DNA from: Ktedonobacteraceae bacterium
GTDB lineage: Bacteria; Chloroflexota; Ktedonobacteria; Ktedonobacterales; Ktedonobacteraceae
DNA: 64,000 bases
Reading direction: 5' to 3'
Assembly: GCA_035653615.1 (NCBI GenBank)
Contig: DASRBN010000035.1
Coordinates: 248,001-312,000, forward strand
The notes below the pieces were generated by a model. It did no database searches. It worked only from the letters and a program-made list of their open reading frames with translations, and had not been told where the DNA came from. Numbering within the stretch: the stretch's first letter is position 1; each line of letters opens with the position of its first letter. Of the stretch, positions 1-9,176 are shown piece after piece. The position numbers and the translations under genes were made by a program.

Positions 1-505
1 AGCGTCGGAGAAACGCCAGGAGAGACTGTTCAATACACGCGACGCTATGATGGCAGAGAATCTGGAATATATCGTCTCCCGCGAACAGGGGCGAGGCAAG
101 GTCCTGGTTTTTGCCCACAATAGCCATCTCAAGCGTGGAAAGATGCAATGGCACTGGGGGAATGAGACGATGAACTTGTGGCCCGTTGGATCTCATCTAC
201 ATGAACGGTTCGGTCGCCGCTATGCCGTCATCGGCTCAGCCATAGGCGAATCAGTAGCCAATGGGATAGGCCAGCCGGAAGCCGGGACGCTTGAGGCACG
301 GTTCACAGCCGCTCCTGGGCCGGTGCGGTTCATTCCCACCCATCAAGGGCAAGGGCTTCCTGCCGAGGAAATGGCGACACTGCCGATTCGCTCTGGCAGT
401 CAAAAGAACAGGAGCTATGAACCACTCAACACCCAAAGCTTCACCGATTTCGATTGGTTCGCTGTCCTGGATACAACGACCTACAATGGGTGGGGCCATT
501 TCTAG
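1..505 (+). CDS. Erythromycin esterase-like protein, C-terminal part (cut by window edge)
   Basis: The reading frame is open from base 2 to the stop at 503-505, so this is the 3' end of a gene that begins outside the window; the first in-frame ATG at 47 is internal. The visible part has the erythromycin-esterase-family signature: an RDAMMAEN segment, followed by a VLVFAHNSHLKRG segment that matches the conserved 'aHNgH' region carrying an active-site histidine. Members hydrolyse the macrolide lactone ring or, more often in environmental bacteria, have unknown esterase-like activity. About 165 residues are visible against roughly 400-450 for the family. The last 60 residues are ordinary soluble sequence. 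The family call is firm; the substrate is unknown. Confidence 0.8.
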   Translation, partial: ASEKRQERLFNTRDAMMAENLEYIVSREQGRGKVLVFAHNSHLKRGKMQWHWGNETMNLWPVGSHLHERFGRRYAVIGSAIGESVANGIGQPEAGTLEARFTAAPGPVRFIPTHQGQGLPAEEMATLPIRSGSQKNRSYEPLNTQSFTDFDWFAVLDTTTYNGWGHF

Positions 506-965
506 ACTTGAGTTTGTCTCGTTGCACAACCCGGTAGATTTTGGAATCATGTTTCAGATCTATCATTCAGGAAAAACCATCATATATCAAATATAAGTAT
601 GATTACCTGTTGTCATCCAGTAGGTAATTATACTTATTTAAAGAAGCTATCTGGTTTGTGCTTCTAAAATCCTTTACTTTTGAGCTATAATGAGGTACGC
701 TAGATTATTGATAGGTTCTAGTTTTCTCAAGCCCTTTTCTGCTTCTGGGGAGGAGCTGATAAAGAAGCTGTTTTTGATTTCTTCTATCACGACAAGCCCC
801 TCGTCGTGACGAAGACAACTCTTGCCTTTCTCGATTTGAGGTAAGCCTCACTGTTATGGATGCCTGCTGTATAGCTATGTGGTCTTTGCTCGGGGCATCC
901 TGAGGTTCCTACAACGCTTCTATATCGCCTGGAATGATGAACTCTGGTTAAGAGGAGGTCATAAG
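506..965. other. Intergenic region upstream of NRPS 1
   Basis: No convincing gene lies here. It contains an imperfect hairpin (arms 595-608 and 622-635, one mismatch, 13-nt loop) without a T-run, a TATAAT hexamer at 686-691 lacking a good -35 at normal spacing, and a short hairpin at 787-809 (7-bp arms). The stretch is AT-richer than its neighbours, as expected of a regulatory leader for the NRPS gene. Confidence 0.4.
953..958 (+). promoter_or_regulatory. Ribosome binding site that decides the NRPS 1 start
   Basis: AGGAGG lies 7 nt before ATG 966. The same frame is open further upstream to 879, but that earlier start has no comparable site, so 966 is preferred. Confidence 0.75.
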
Positions 966-3900
966 ATGCTAACGACTGAGAACCCTGATACCATTCATCC
1001 GCAGAGGGAAAGCGGCAGTAATGCGGGGAGCCTGCCGATGGCCACCTTGCAACCAGTTCCAAGGGAAGGCCCATTGCCACTTTCCTTTGCACAGCAACGG
1101 TTCTGGTTGCTCGATCAACTGGAACCCGGTAGCATCACCTATCTTTTGCCCCTGGCCATACGCCTCTCTGGCCCTCTGGATATGGAAGCCTTACAACGTA
1201 GTCTGCAAGCTATTGTGCAACGCCATGAAACGCTGCGTACCTCCATCCTTACGATGAATGGTGAACCCCGGCAGATCATTGCCCCCAGCTTAGATTTGCC
1301 AGTACCCCTGGTCGATTTGTCACAAATGGCACCCTCTGAGCGCGAAGTCCAGACCCAGCAGCTCATGCTACAAGAGTTAGAGAAGCCTATTGACCTGGCC
1401 AGCAAGCAGCTTTTACGCGCCACCCTGCTGCGCTTGAATCCCAACGAACACATCCTGTTGCTTACTTTCCATTCCATCATCTGTGATAGCTGGTCCATGG
1501 GCGTCTTCATGCATGAATTGACCTCCTTCTACCAGGCTTTCATCCAGCAACAGCCCTTGTCTTTGCCTCCTCTGAGCATCCAATACGCCGACTTCGCCTT
1601 CTGGCAACGCCAGTGGTTGCAGGGTGAGGTTCTTGACACGCAACTCGCCTACTGGCGAGAGCAATTGCGGGACCTCCCTGATCCTTTACGCTTACCCACC
1701 GATTATCCTCGCCCAGATGTTCAACGCTTTCGGGGAGGACGCTACGTCTTCCAACTGCCTGAGCCGCTCAAGCTGGCTGTACGGGCATTGAGCCAGCGCG
1801 AGGACGTTACCCTGTTCATGACCTTGCTAGCGGCTTTCCAACTGCTGCTGGTCCGTTATAGCGGTGAGAATGATATTGTGGTTGGTAGCCTCATCCCCAA
1901 TCGCACTCGTGCCGAAATTGAGCCGCTTATCGGCTGCTTTGTCAACACGCTGGTCTTACGCACACGTTTGAGCGGCGAACCTACAGTACGGGAGTTATTG
2001 CAGCAGGTGCGCAAAATGGTACTGGATACTTACGCTCACCAGGATCTGCCTTTTGAGCAGATTGTGGAAGCTCTCCAGCCCAAACGCGACCTGAGCCGCA
2101 ATCCATTATTCCAGGTCATGTTCGTCCTGCAGGATGCGCCACAACGCACTCTAGAACTAAGCAACCTGACTTCGGAACCTCTGGAGATCGAGACCCATAC
2201 GGCCAGGTTTGATTTGACGCTAACCATGGAGGAGAGCGAAACCGGACTGAGGGGTGTATTGGAGTACAATATTGACCTGTTCGAGGCCGAGACGATTGCA
2301 CGTATGGCGACTCACCTGCAAACGCTGTTGGAAGGCATGGTAGCTGATCCTGAACAATCCATCTGGTTACTCCCGTTACTGAGTGCATCCGAGCGGCAGC
2401 AGCTACTTATCGAGTGGAACCATACAGCGAAAACCTATCCGCATGACAAATGCATCCACGAACTGTTTGAGGAGCAGGTTGAGCGTACCCCTGATGCCAT
2501 CGCGTTAGTATTCGAGGATGAGCAGCTGACCTATAGCGAGCTCAATGCGCGTGCCAATCAACTAGCACGCTATTTACAGAAAGCTGGAGCAGGACCAGAA
2601 GTGCTGGTGGGGATCTGCCTGGATCGTTCTGTAGGCATGATCGTTGGACTTCTGGGTATTCTTAAGGCGGGGAGCGCTTATGTGCCTATTGATCCGACCT
2701 ACCCGAAGGAGCGGCTCGCCTTTCTGCTCGAGGATTCCCAGATAGCCATCCTGCTCACACAACAAAGGCTAGCTCATGCCCTTCCAACTCATACAGCCAG
2801 ATCAGTCTATCTGGACTCGGACTGGCCTCTTATTGCTCAGGAAAGTACGACGAATGTAGCCAGCGGCGTCCAGCCAGCGCACCTGGCCTATGTAATATAT
2901 ACATCAGGCTCAACCGGGCAACCCAAGGGGGTGATGATACTCCATCATGCCTTGACCAACTATATTGAGTATGCGCGGGAGAGGTTTGGGCTGCTACCCG
3001 ATGATCATGTGCTGCAGTTTGCATCGATCAGTTTCGATGCCAGTGCCGAGGAGATCTATCCTTGCCTCATCAGTGGAGCAACCCTCTATTTACGAACCGA
3101 CATCATGCTCAACTCAGTGGCTACGTTTCTGCAACAGTGCCAGGCCTGGTCCATCACGACGTTGAACCTGCCGACGGCTTACTGGCACGAACTGACACGC
3201 AGCCTGGAAAGGGATGCAGTATCGCTTCCTCCAACTATACGCAGGGTAATTATTGGTGGGGAGCGCGCATTGCCGGAACAGTTGGCGATATGGCGGAAGA
3301 AGGTAGACCAACAGGTGCGATTCTTTAATACATATGGTCCAACTGAGGCAACGATAGCGGTGACGATGGCTGAACTGCAAGGGGATTCACAGCAGACAAA
3401 GCAGGAGCGCGAGGTGCTGATTGGGCGGCCAATTCCACATGTGTCGATTTACCTGCTGGATGCGCACTTGCAACCCGTTCCTATTGGGGTAGCAGGAGAA
3501 CTTTATATTGCGGGGATATGCCTGGCTCGCGGCTACTTAGGGCGGCCCGAGTTAACGGCTGAACGCTTCCTCCCCAATCCCTTTAGCAGCGAGCTGGGAG
3601 AACGGCTCTATAAGACGGGGGACCTGGCGCGTTATCTACCGGATGGTCAGATTGAATACCTGGGACGTACTGATACACAGGTCAAAATCCATGGCTATCG
3701 CATTGAGTTGGGCGAAATCGAAGCTGTCCTGGCGAAACACCCGGCTGTGAGTGAGGCCGTGGTTATTGCCCGCACACCAGGGAAAGAGCAGCAACGCGGG
3801 GAGGCGTTTGGAGACACACAACTGGTGGCCTATGTCGTTGCGCGACAGCAACAAGAGCTTCCAACACAGGTTGATTTACGTCGCTTTCTTGCAAAACGAT

Positions 3901-5114
3901 TGCCTGCCTACATGCTCCCGTCGGCTTTTGTGTTGTTGGAGACCCTGCCACTCACTCCTAATGGCAAGGTGGATCACCATGCTTTGCCTATGCCTGAGAA
4001 CAGCCGCTCCCTCATGGACAATGACTACGCAGCCCCTCGCACTCCCGTTGAGAAACTTGTGGCAAGAATCTGGAGTGAGGTACTCAAGCTGGATCAGGTG
4101 GGGATTCATGACAACTTCTTCGAATTAGGGGGACACTCCTTATTAGCTACTCAAATCGCCTATCGTATAAGCGATACCCTCCAATTGAAGGTATCACTAC
4201 GTACCATCTTCGAGTTTCCAACTGTGGCTGAACTCACCGAAGCCATTGAGACGCTTCACCAGATAGAGGATAAACCCAGGCTGGATGAGCAAGCACGACT
4301 GGCGGCCGAGCATGATCAACTAGTAGAAAAGAAGATTCGGCAGAAAAAACTCTCCTTGATCCGCAATGGAATCCTGATTGTGCTTGCCGGAGTGGGAATA
4401 GTAATCAGTGGTCTTGGTAGAGGTATAGTCACCGGACTTTCCACACTTCCGGCTTTCGAGAATTTTGGGCTGATCGCGGCAATGATCCTGATCGGGTTTA
4501 TCTCTTTTGAAATCTGGGTTCTGGTGCAGATGAAAGTACAAGTAAAGCACTTGCTGAAGCGGCTTGAGTCATGGGAAGAGTATGGTGTTGCTCTTGTTGA
4601 GGAGGAGTTCCATGGACTAGAAGAAGATGAAGATGCTCCCGACTTTGAGCTTCCTGACATCTTCACCAGCAAGACCTATACTCTCAAAGATCTGCTACCA
4701 AATGAGGAAAGTATCGACGATAAGAACGAGGCGACGAGAAAAGGGGTGGTCCTCATCTTCTCCTCTGCGAACTGTGGCCCTTGTAATGAGGCGATACCTG
4801 AATACATGGAATTGCTGAAGAGATTCGGTAACGAATTGACATTTGCCATGATCACTGATGGCACCCCTAAGGAGAACCGCTTAAAGTTTGCTCAATATGA
4901 CGAAAAGCCTCTTGTACTCTTACAGAAAGGTAACGCGGTATCGAATGCATATAAGGTGCGTGTCACGAATGCGCCAATCGCAGTGGGTATTCGTTTTGAT
5001 GGCTCGATTTACAATGTGCCGGCTGAGGGTATGGTTGCGATTAAATTGCATGTGTTGCATGCAACCATCGGGTGGTGCAATTGGCGTCCGCGGGACTGGC
5101 AGCCTATACAATGA
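966..5114 (+). CDS. NRPS 1: condensation-adenylation-carrier, then two TM helices and a thioredoxin-like domain
   Basis: A one-module NRPS of 1382 residues. The condensation domain (about 35-480) has an altered active site: the HHxxxDG motif reads HSIICDS (H169, S170, D174, S175), so the second, catalytic histidine is Ser. The adenylation domain (about 490-1000) has intact core motifs (YTSGSTGQPKG near 645, NTYGPTE, YKTGDL, NGKVD). Eye alignment to GrsA gives pocket residues D-A-E-N-I-G-T-I-A-K, with no specificity I would name. The carrier motif LGGHS has its phosphopantetheine Ser at 1058. A KR-rich linker, two hydrophobic helices (about 1135-1157 and 1163-1190) and a basic stretch follow, which suggests a hairpin anchor with both ends cytosolic. 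The C-terminal 150 residues look like a thioredoxin/redoxin fold with CGPC at C1270-C1273. There is no thioesterase or reductase. The 3' end converges on the flippase gene 41 bp away. Architecture is clear; function is open. Confidence 0.92.
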   Translation: MLTTENPDTIHPQRESGSNAGSLPMATLQPVPREGPLPLSFAQQRFWLLDQLEPGSITYLLPLAIRLSGPLDMEALQRSLQAIVQRHETLRTSILTMNGEPRQIIAPSLDLPVPLVDLSQMAPSEREVQTQQLMLQELEKPIDLASKQLLRATLLRLNPNEHILLLTFHSIICDSWSMGVFMHELTSFYQAFIQQQPLSLPPLSIQYADFAFWQRQWLQGEVLDTQLAYWREQLRDLPDPLRLPTDYPRPDVQRFRGGRYVFQLPEPLKLAVRALSQREDVTLFMTLLAAFQLLLVRYSGENDIVVGSLIPNRTRAEIEPLIGCFVNTLVLRTRLSGEPTVRELLQQVRKMVLDTYAHQDLPFEQIVEALQPKRDLSRNPLFQVMFVLQDAPQRTLELSNLTSEPLEIETHTARFDLTLTMEESETGLRGVLEYNIDLFEAETIARMATHLQTLLEGMVADPEQSIWLLPLLSASERQQLLIEWNHTAKTYPHDKCIHELFEEQVERTPDAIALVFEDEQLTYSELNARANQLARYLQKAGAGPEVLVGICLDRSVGMIVGLLGILKAGSAYVPIDPTYPKERLAFLLEDSQIAILLTQQRLAHALPTHTARSVYLDSDWPLIAQESTTNVASGVQPAHLAYVIYTSGSTGQPKGVMILHHALTNYIEYARERFGLLPDDHVLQFASISFDASAEEIYPCLISGATLYLRTDIMLNSVATFLQQCQAWSITTLNLPTAYWHELTRSLERDAVSLPPTIRRVIIGGERALPEQLAIWRKKVDQQVRFFNTYGPTEATIAVTMAELQGDSQQTKQEREVLIGRPIPHVSIYLLDAHLQPVPIGVAGELYIAGICLARGYLGRPELTAERFLPNPFSSELGERLYKTGDLARYLPDGQIEYLGRTDTQVKIHGYRIELGEIEAVLAKHPAVSEAVVIARTPGKEQQRGEAFGDTQLVAYVVARQQQELPTQVDLRRFLAKRLPAYMLPSAFVLLETLPLTPNGKVDHHALPMPENSRSLMDNDYAAPRTPVEKLVARIWSEVLKLDQVGIHDNFFELGGHSLLATQIAYRISDTLQLKVSLRTIFEFPTVAELTEAIETLHQIEDKPRLDEQARLAAEHDQLVEKKIRQKKLSLIRNGILIVLAGVGIVISGLGRGIVTGLSTLPAFENFGLIAAMILIGFISFEIWVLVQMKVQVKHLLKRLESWEEYGVALVEEEFHGLEEDEDAPDFELPDIFTSKTYTLKDLLPNEESIDDKNEATRKGVVLIFSSANCGPCNEAIPEYMELLKRFGNELTFAMITDGTPKENRLKFAQYDEKPLVLLQKGNAVSNAYKVRVTNAPIAVGIRFDGSIYNVPAEGMVAIKLHVLHATIGWCNWRPRDWQPIQ

Positions 5115-5155
5115 CCTTTTCGCTTTCGTGTGTCAGGAGAAGTTGGGGAATTCCT

Positions 5156-7051
5156 TTAATCAGCCCGCTTGCCTTTCCCAAAAGGAACCTTTTTGAACAG
5201 CCTATCCACGATGATGCGGTCTTCGGGGTCGATTTTGAACAGCACCAGCAATGCGACGTAAGCGGTCAGGAATACCGGCACCAGTATGAGCTGGATCGGG
5301 AATTGCGTACTCAAGAAGGAGTTGGAGGCAATGACCTTATCAAGCAGGAAGAGGAGAATAGCCGTGAACAGTCCGCTGATCAGTCCTGCTCCCAGGGGTT
5401 TCAACATGTCCAGGCGATAGGGATGCATTTTGAGCAAAAGTTGAATTTCGACGACCCGCGCGGCATTGATCGCGATCAGCGCTGCGCTGGTACTGATTGC
5501 GGTGCCAAATGCGCCATAGTGCTGGGTCAGGATGATACCGAGAACGACATTGAGAATAACCACGGCCAGGGAATTGAAGACCGAAACCTTCTGGTGGCCC
5601 GTCATAAGAAGCATGTAGCCACCGGAACCGCCGGCAACGGTCAATATATCACCGATTGCCAGTACGATCAGGATTCCCGCTCCTGATACGAAATCGCGGC
5701 CCGATATTTCAAGCAAAGGGGCAGCGAAGATGACACTTATGCCAAAAATCGGCAGGCAGAGCACAACGGACCACTTTGTCATAATTTTGAACATGGCGGA
5801 CAGCTTCTGCATCTCTTTTTTCGCGTAGAGTTCGGCTATCGTAGGCGTGAAAATGACATTGATGGTGCTGAGAGGCATCGAGATAAAACCGGTTATTTTG
5901 AGACCGGCAGCATATTGCCCAATGGCCGCCGCTGGTACATAGAAGGCGAGCAGCAAGGTATCAACGGAGTCCAGGACGGTGCTGATAATCGTCGTCAAAA
6001 AATTAGGTACGGCGAATCCCATCCACTCTCGCGCCTGGTAGGTTTCGTTTTCGACCATTCCGGCTTTTGTGAGACGAGAAACCGCGCGAAAGAGAAAATA
6101 CAGGTTGATGACATCGGTAAGCAGCACACCGAGGAAGGTCACGATGACAATGCCGGTGATGTTGCGGAAGAATAAGATAGCGATGAGCATGAGGAGAAAC
6201 GTACTCAAAGGTATCACGAACCGCTGTATCAAGACACGCTGCTTGAATTCTTTCAGTCCCTGTAAACCGCCCAGCCAGACGGTCTGCAAGCATAACAATG
6301 GAACTAATGGGGCCATGTATTGTAAAAATGGCGCGATATCGGGTTTATTTTGCAGCGTGGCTAGAGGAGTGGCGAAAAAGAGAACTAACAATCCGCCCAA
6401 TATGCCGGTGATGCTAACCAGGGTGGTGCAAAAGATTGTCAGCGTGCGCAACAAATGTGTCTGCTTTTTGCCACGATAGATGGCCATGTAACGAATCATG
6501 GCATTGTCCATACCAAGATCGAATATGGATGAGACCAGCGTGACGACCGACATACTGAGCGAATAGAGGCCAAAGAAGCTGGCGTGCAGCCCACGTTGGA
6601 TCAGTAGATTGTTGGCATACTTGAAGACGTAACCGGCGATATTGCCGAGGCCCACAATACTGGCATTACTCGCCGCGCCTGTGATCTCTGAAGCCATTAC
6701 CGGCGTCGCCGTACCTTGCTGCTTCGAGATGCCATCGAGCACCATCATCGGAATCGTAGCAAGCTTCTCAAGATCAGGGTCATCCGCGTCGAAGGTCTGA
6801 TCCTCTACTTTAGTCTCTTCAGGTATGAATTGAAGTTGCTCCACCTCCCATGGCTCAAGGTCAGGCAGTGATGGGGTGAGAAAGTCAGACAGTGGCGGGG
6901 TGATTATGTTCTCGGACCGCCTCAATCTACCAATTCTCGGCACTTTCAGCGTTATATCATCGTCCTCAAGCTCTGCTAGCGGTTGAAGACGCAGCCGGTG
7001 AAGGTGCCTGTGTGATTGATCTTTCGGTAATTGTTCAAGTTGGTTCACCAT
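5156..7051 (-). CDS. Oligosaccharide flippase-like membrane protein (Wzx/MATE type)
   Basis: 631 residues. The first 120-150 are acidic, proline-containing and apparently disordered; the rest has about 12-14 hydrophobic helices in the arrangement of the polysaccharide-biosynthesis/MATE-like exporter superfamily. Such proteins flip lipid-linked sugars or export small molecules across the cytoplasmic membrane. A second flippase (40754-42529) also carries a long hydrophilic N-terminus, so the window holds two diverged paralogues. It converges with NRPS 1, so it is not in that operon; a role in exporting the NRPS product is possible but is only a guess from proximity. No good ribosome binding site precedes the ATG; an AAAAGG lies upstream. 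Confidence 0.85.
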   Translation of the reverse strand: MVNQLEQLPKDQSHRHLHRLRLQPLAELEDDDITLKVPRIGRLRRSENIITPPLSDFLTPSLPDLEPWEVEQLQFIPEETKVEDQTFDADDPDLEKLATIPMMVLDGISKQQGTATPVMASEITGAASNASIVGLGNIAGYVFKYANNLLIQRGLHASFFGLYSLSMSVVTLVSSIFDLGMDNAMIRYMAIYRGKKQTHLLRTLTIFCTTLVSITGILGGLLVLFFATPLATLQNKPDIAPFLQYMAPLVPLLCLQTVWLGGLQGLKEFKQRVLIQRFVIPLSTFLLMLIAILFFRNITGIVIVTFLGVLLTDVINLYFLFRAVSRLTKAGMVENETYQAREWMGFAVPNFLTTIISTVLDSVDTLLLAFYVPAAAIGQYAAGLKITGFISMPLSTINVIFTPTIAELYAKKEMQKLSAMFKIMTKWSVVLCLPIFGISVIFAAPLLEISGRDFVSGAGILIVLAIGDILTVAGGSGGYMLLMTGHQKVSVFNSLAVVILNVVLGIILTQHYGAFGTAISTSAALIAINAARVVEIQLLLKMHPYRLDMLKPLGAGLISGLFTAILLFLLDKVIASNSFLSTQFPIQLILVPVFLTAYVALLVLFKIDPEDRIIVDRLFKKVPFGKGKRAD

Positions 7052-7144
7052 GCAATATTACTGCCTTTTACCTCTTGATCGTGCTTTGATGTCCTGGCAC
7101 ATCGATACCTGTTACTTTGTCAAACGTGGTCTGGCGCGTGGAGC

Positions 7145-7173
7145 GGGCGACCACCAGGGTTCGCCCCTACAGG
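7145..7173. repeat. Short palindromic repeat ending in CCCCTACAGG
   Basis: Hairpin arms GGGCGA and TCGCCC are followed by the CCCTACAGG tail that also ends the repeats at 10799-10847, 50960-50987 and 60106-60134. It lies in an intergenic region. Confidence 0.55.
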
Positions 7174-7277
7174 TTTACTATCGGAACATTTTAGGATGTT
7201 TACGGCTCCTTCATACTGTATCATGCTTACTATCGTTGTCTTACAGAAGCCCAATTAAGATATGGTAATTATTAGCA

Positions 7278-7307
7278 ACTTCAGGTTAAGGTTTTATAAC
7301 CTGAAGT
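7278..7307. promoter_or_regulatory. Perfect 11-bp inverted repeat, possible operator
   Basis: Arms 7278-7288 and 7297-7307 are exact reverse complements around 8 nt. There is no T-run, so it is not a standard terminator. It lies about 180 bp upstream of the first propeller gene. Confidence 0.35.
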
Positions 7308-7485
7308 GAGCAAGCGTATTCTCTTGTACGAGGTTTTCCAGCGGCCAATCCGGTAACATTTGAATGCTTGAAGAGTTATTTTAACCACTTCTCTACCCGT
7401 TATTTACACAGTCTTCACCTGTTTCCTCTACCCTATCAAGGAACCATATGCAAGGTGTATAGGTGCAAAAGGAAGGGAAAGAACA

Positions 7486-8940
7486 ATGAATGCTGTGTTC
7501 AATGGCGTAAAGCGGCTCTTCACGCCTATCTGGCTGCGATGCCTGCTATTACTGGTAATAGTATTCACAATCACACTCTCTGTGGTGCTGCCACGGTTGC
7601 AGCATGCACATGCTGACAATCCAGGCTGGCCGACGACTTATCTGGGGGATAATGGTCGAAGCAATTTCAATAGTTCGGAGACCATCATCAATCCATCAAC
7701 TGCCTCAAGCTTGCAGCTTGTCTGGGAGAAATCGACATGTTGCGAGGCGCCCATCACGTCGCAACCGGTGGTGGCGAATAACCTGCTCTACTGGGGCCTC
7801 TGGTCTGGCCGCGTGCAGGCGACAAAGCTGAATAACGGCAACAATATCTGGACACATGATCTCGGCCTTTCGTCCAGGAAGAGCTGCGAACCACCTAAGG
7901 TAGGTGTAGTGGGTACCTCGACCGTTGCCACCGTTACAATCAATGGGCAACCGACATCGGTGGACTTCGAAGGTGGGGCGCTCTCCAATTTCTATGCGCT
8001 GGATGCTATGACGGGTAAACAAATCTGGCGTACCCCACTGGGTGGCCCACTGCACTTCATCTGGGGTTCGGTAGCGTTCTATAACGGCGACCTGTACATC
8101 GGCACGGGTGTCCAGGGCAGTTGCGTGAGCGCACAATCGAAATTCTATCAGTTGGATGCGGCGACAGGACAAATTTTAAACACCTTCAGCACTGTGCCCA
8201 GCGGTTGCACCGGTGCGCCTATCTGGGGTTCCGCGGCAATCGATGAGCAGACAGGTATGCTGTACTTCGCTACCGGAGCACCCGGCACCTGCTCGCAAGC
8301 AGAGCCTTATGCGAATGCAATTGTAGAATTGAATACGACGGACCTGTCCTATGTCAATTCCTGGCAGATACCATCGACCAAGAGCGGGCTTGACTTCAGA
8401 AGCACCCCGACGCTCTTCTCGGCAACAATCAACGGCACTTTGTATCAGATGGTAGGCGCACTCAGTAACAACGGAACCTACTATGCTCTTGATCGCACGA
8501 ATCTTAGTGCCGGCCCGTTGTGGCAAGATCAGTTGGCAGCGCCGCAGAAAGGCAGCTATAAAGTCAACACCGAGGCAAGTACCTGGGATGGGACGACCCT
8601 CTATGTGGCCGCGGATGCCACGACGATAAATGGAACGCAGTGCGCATCCAGCGTGAGCGCGATCAACCCGGCAGATGGCTCGTACCTGTGGCAAGATTGC
8701 CTTAACCAGGGTCCGGCCTTGTGGACGATGGGTGTACCGGGCCTGGTCGTCTTCGGCGATGGCAATACGTTCAACGTAGCTGATGCCACAAATGGAACTA
8801 TCCTGTACAGCTACACTGCTACGCGGCCAGGAGCGGTCTTCCAGGGTTCAGCAACGATCTCGAATGGTGTCCTTTATATAGGAGATGCCCACGGAGACCT
8901 TTATGCTTTCGCGCCAGGTGGCTCAGCTCGCTCCAAATAA
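7486..8940 (+). CDS. Secreted PQQ-like beta-propeller repeat protein A
   Basis: 484 residues. A basic N-terminus and a long hydrophobic stretch end in an AHA-type cleavage site near residue 43, so it is secreted or membrane-anchored. The rest is made of propeller blades with motifs such as 'YALDAMTGKQIW' and 'YQLDAATGQIL', typical of the PQQ-binding-like repeat fold (quinoprotein dehydrogenases, BamB). No dehydrogenase active-site motif is evident, so it is probably a structural or binding propeller. At least six cysteines match positions in the neighbouring paralogue, which suggests conserved disulfides outside the cell. An AGGAAGGGAAAG site precedes the ATG. The paralogue follows after a 236-bp gap that contains a MITE-like repeat. 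Confidence 0.85.
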   Translation: MNAVFNGVKRLFTPIWLRCLLLLVIVFTITLSVVLPRLQHAHADNPGWPTTYLGDNGRSNFNSSETIINPSTASSLQLVWEKSTCCEAPITSQPVVANNLLYWGLWSGRVQATKLNNGNNIWTHDLGLSSRKSCEPPKVGVVGTSTVATVTINGQPTSVDFEGGALSNFYALDAMTGKQIWRTPLGGPLHFIWGSVAFYNGDLYIGTGVQGSCVSAQSKFYQLDAATGQILNTFSTVPSGCTGAPIWGSAAIDEQTGMLYFATGAPGTCSQAEPYANAIVELNTTDLSYVNSWQIPSTKSGLDFRSTPTLFSATINGTLYQMVGALSNNGTYYALDRTNLSAGPLWQDQLAAPQKGSYKVNTEASTWDGTTLYVAADATTINGTQCASSVSAINPADGSYLWQDCLNQGPALWTMGVPGLVVFGDGNTFNVADATNGTILYSYTATRPGAVFQGSATISNGVLYIGDAHGDLYAFAPGGSARSK

Positions 8941-8979
8941 ACGTTGATAGGCATGAACGGGTGCGAGGGTATCCATCCT

Positions 8980-9111
8980 TCGGGGGTAGGGGCCAGAGTA
9001 TGCGGTTTAACAAATGATGGCGGGATTCCCACCAGGGGCCGATAAATCGGCCCCGCACGTCGATTATCACAGTATTTTGTTAAAATCCCATACTCTGGCC
9101 CCTACCCCCGA
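8980..9111. repeat. MITE-like element with perfect 23-bp terminal inverted repeats
   Basis: About 132 bp lies between perfect 23-bp inverted ends (8980-9002 and 9089-9111). The TTTAACAAA box is mirrored just inside the ends. At the centre, 9036-9055, is a palindrome GGGGCCGAT-AA-ATCGGCCCC. There is no coding potential and no clear target duplication. A further partial copy of one end (TCTGACCCCTACCCCC) sits at 9138-9153, next to the ribosome binding site of the second propeller gene. Confidence 0.7.
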
Positions 9112-9176
9112 GCGACTCTGCACCAGGACGTTATGAATCTGACCCCTACCCCCCGAGGAGGTTCATAAGAGAATAT

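Larger units (their letters stand above)
7052..7485. other. Divergent intergenic region with two palindromes
   Basis: This lies between the flippase (leftward) and the first propeller gene (rightward). It holds a repeat-like hairpin at 7145-7173 (GGGCGA and TCGCCC arms, then CCTACAGG) and a perfect 11-bp inverted repeat at 7278-7288/7297-7307 with an 8-nt loop. I see no gene. Confidence 0.5.

Noticed and set aside
595-635. Hairpin considered as terminator of the esterase gene
   Set aside because: Good stem but no following T-run; kept only as a structure in the intergenic note.
879-965. Upstream extension of NRPS 1 to 879
   Set aside because: 29 extra codons without ribosome site, while AGGAGG sits just before ATG 966.
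5072-5686. 204-codon + strand ORF over the end of the flippase gene
   Set aside because: Low-complexity charged translation (Gln/Asp/Glu-rich) antisense to clear membrane-protein codons; no ribosome site.
5156-7051. Flippase as dedicated exporter of the NRPS product
   Set aside because: Only proximity supports it; it is convergent with NRPS 1 and a paralogue lies in an unrelated envelope operon.
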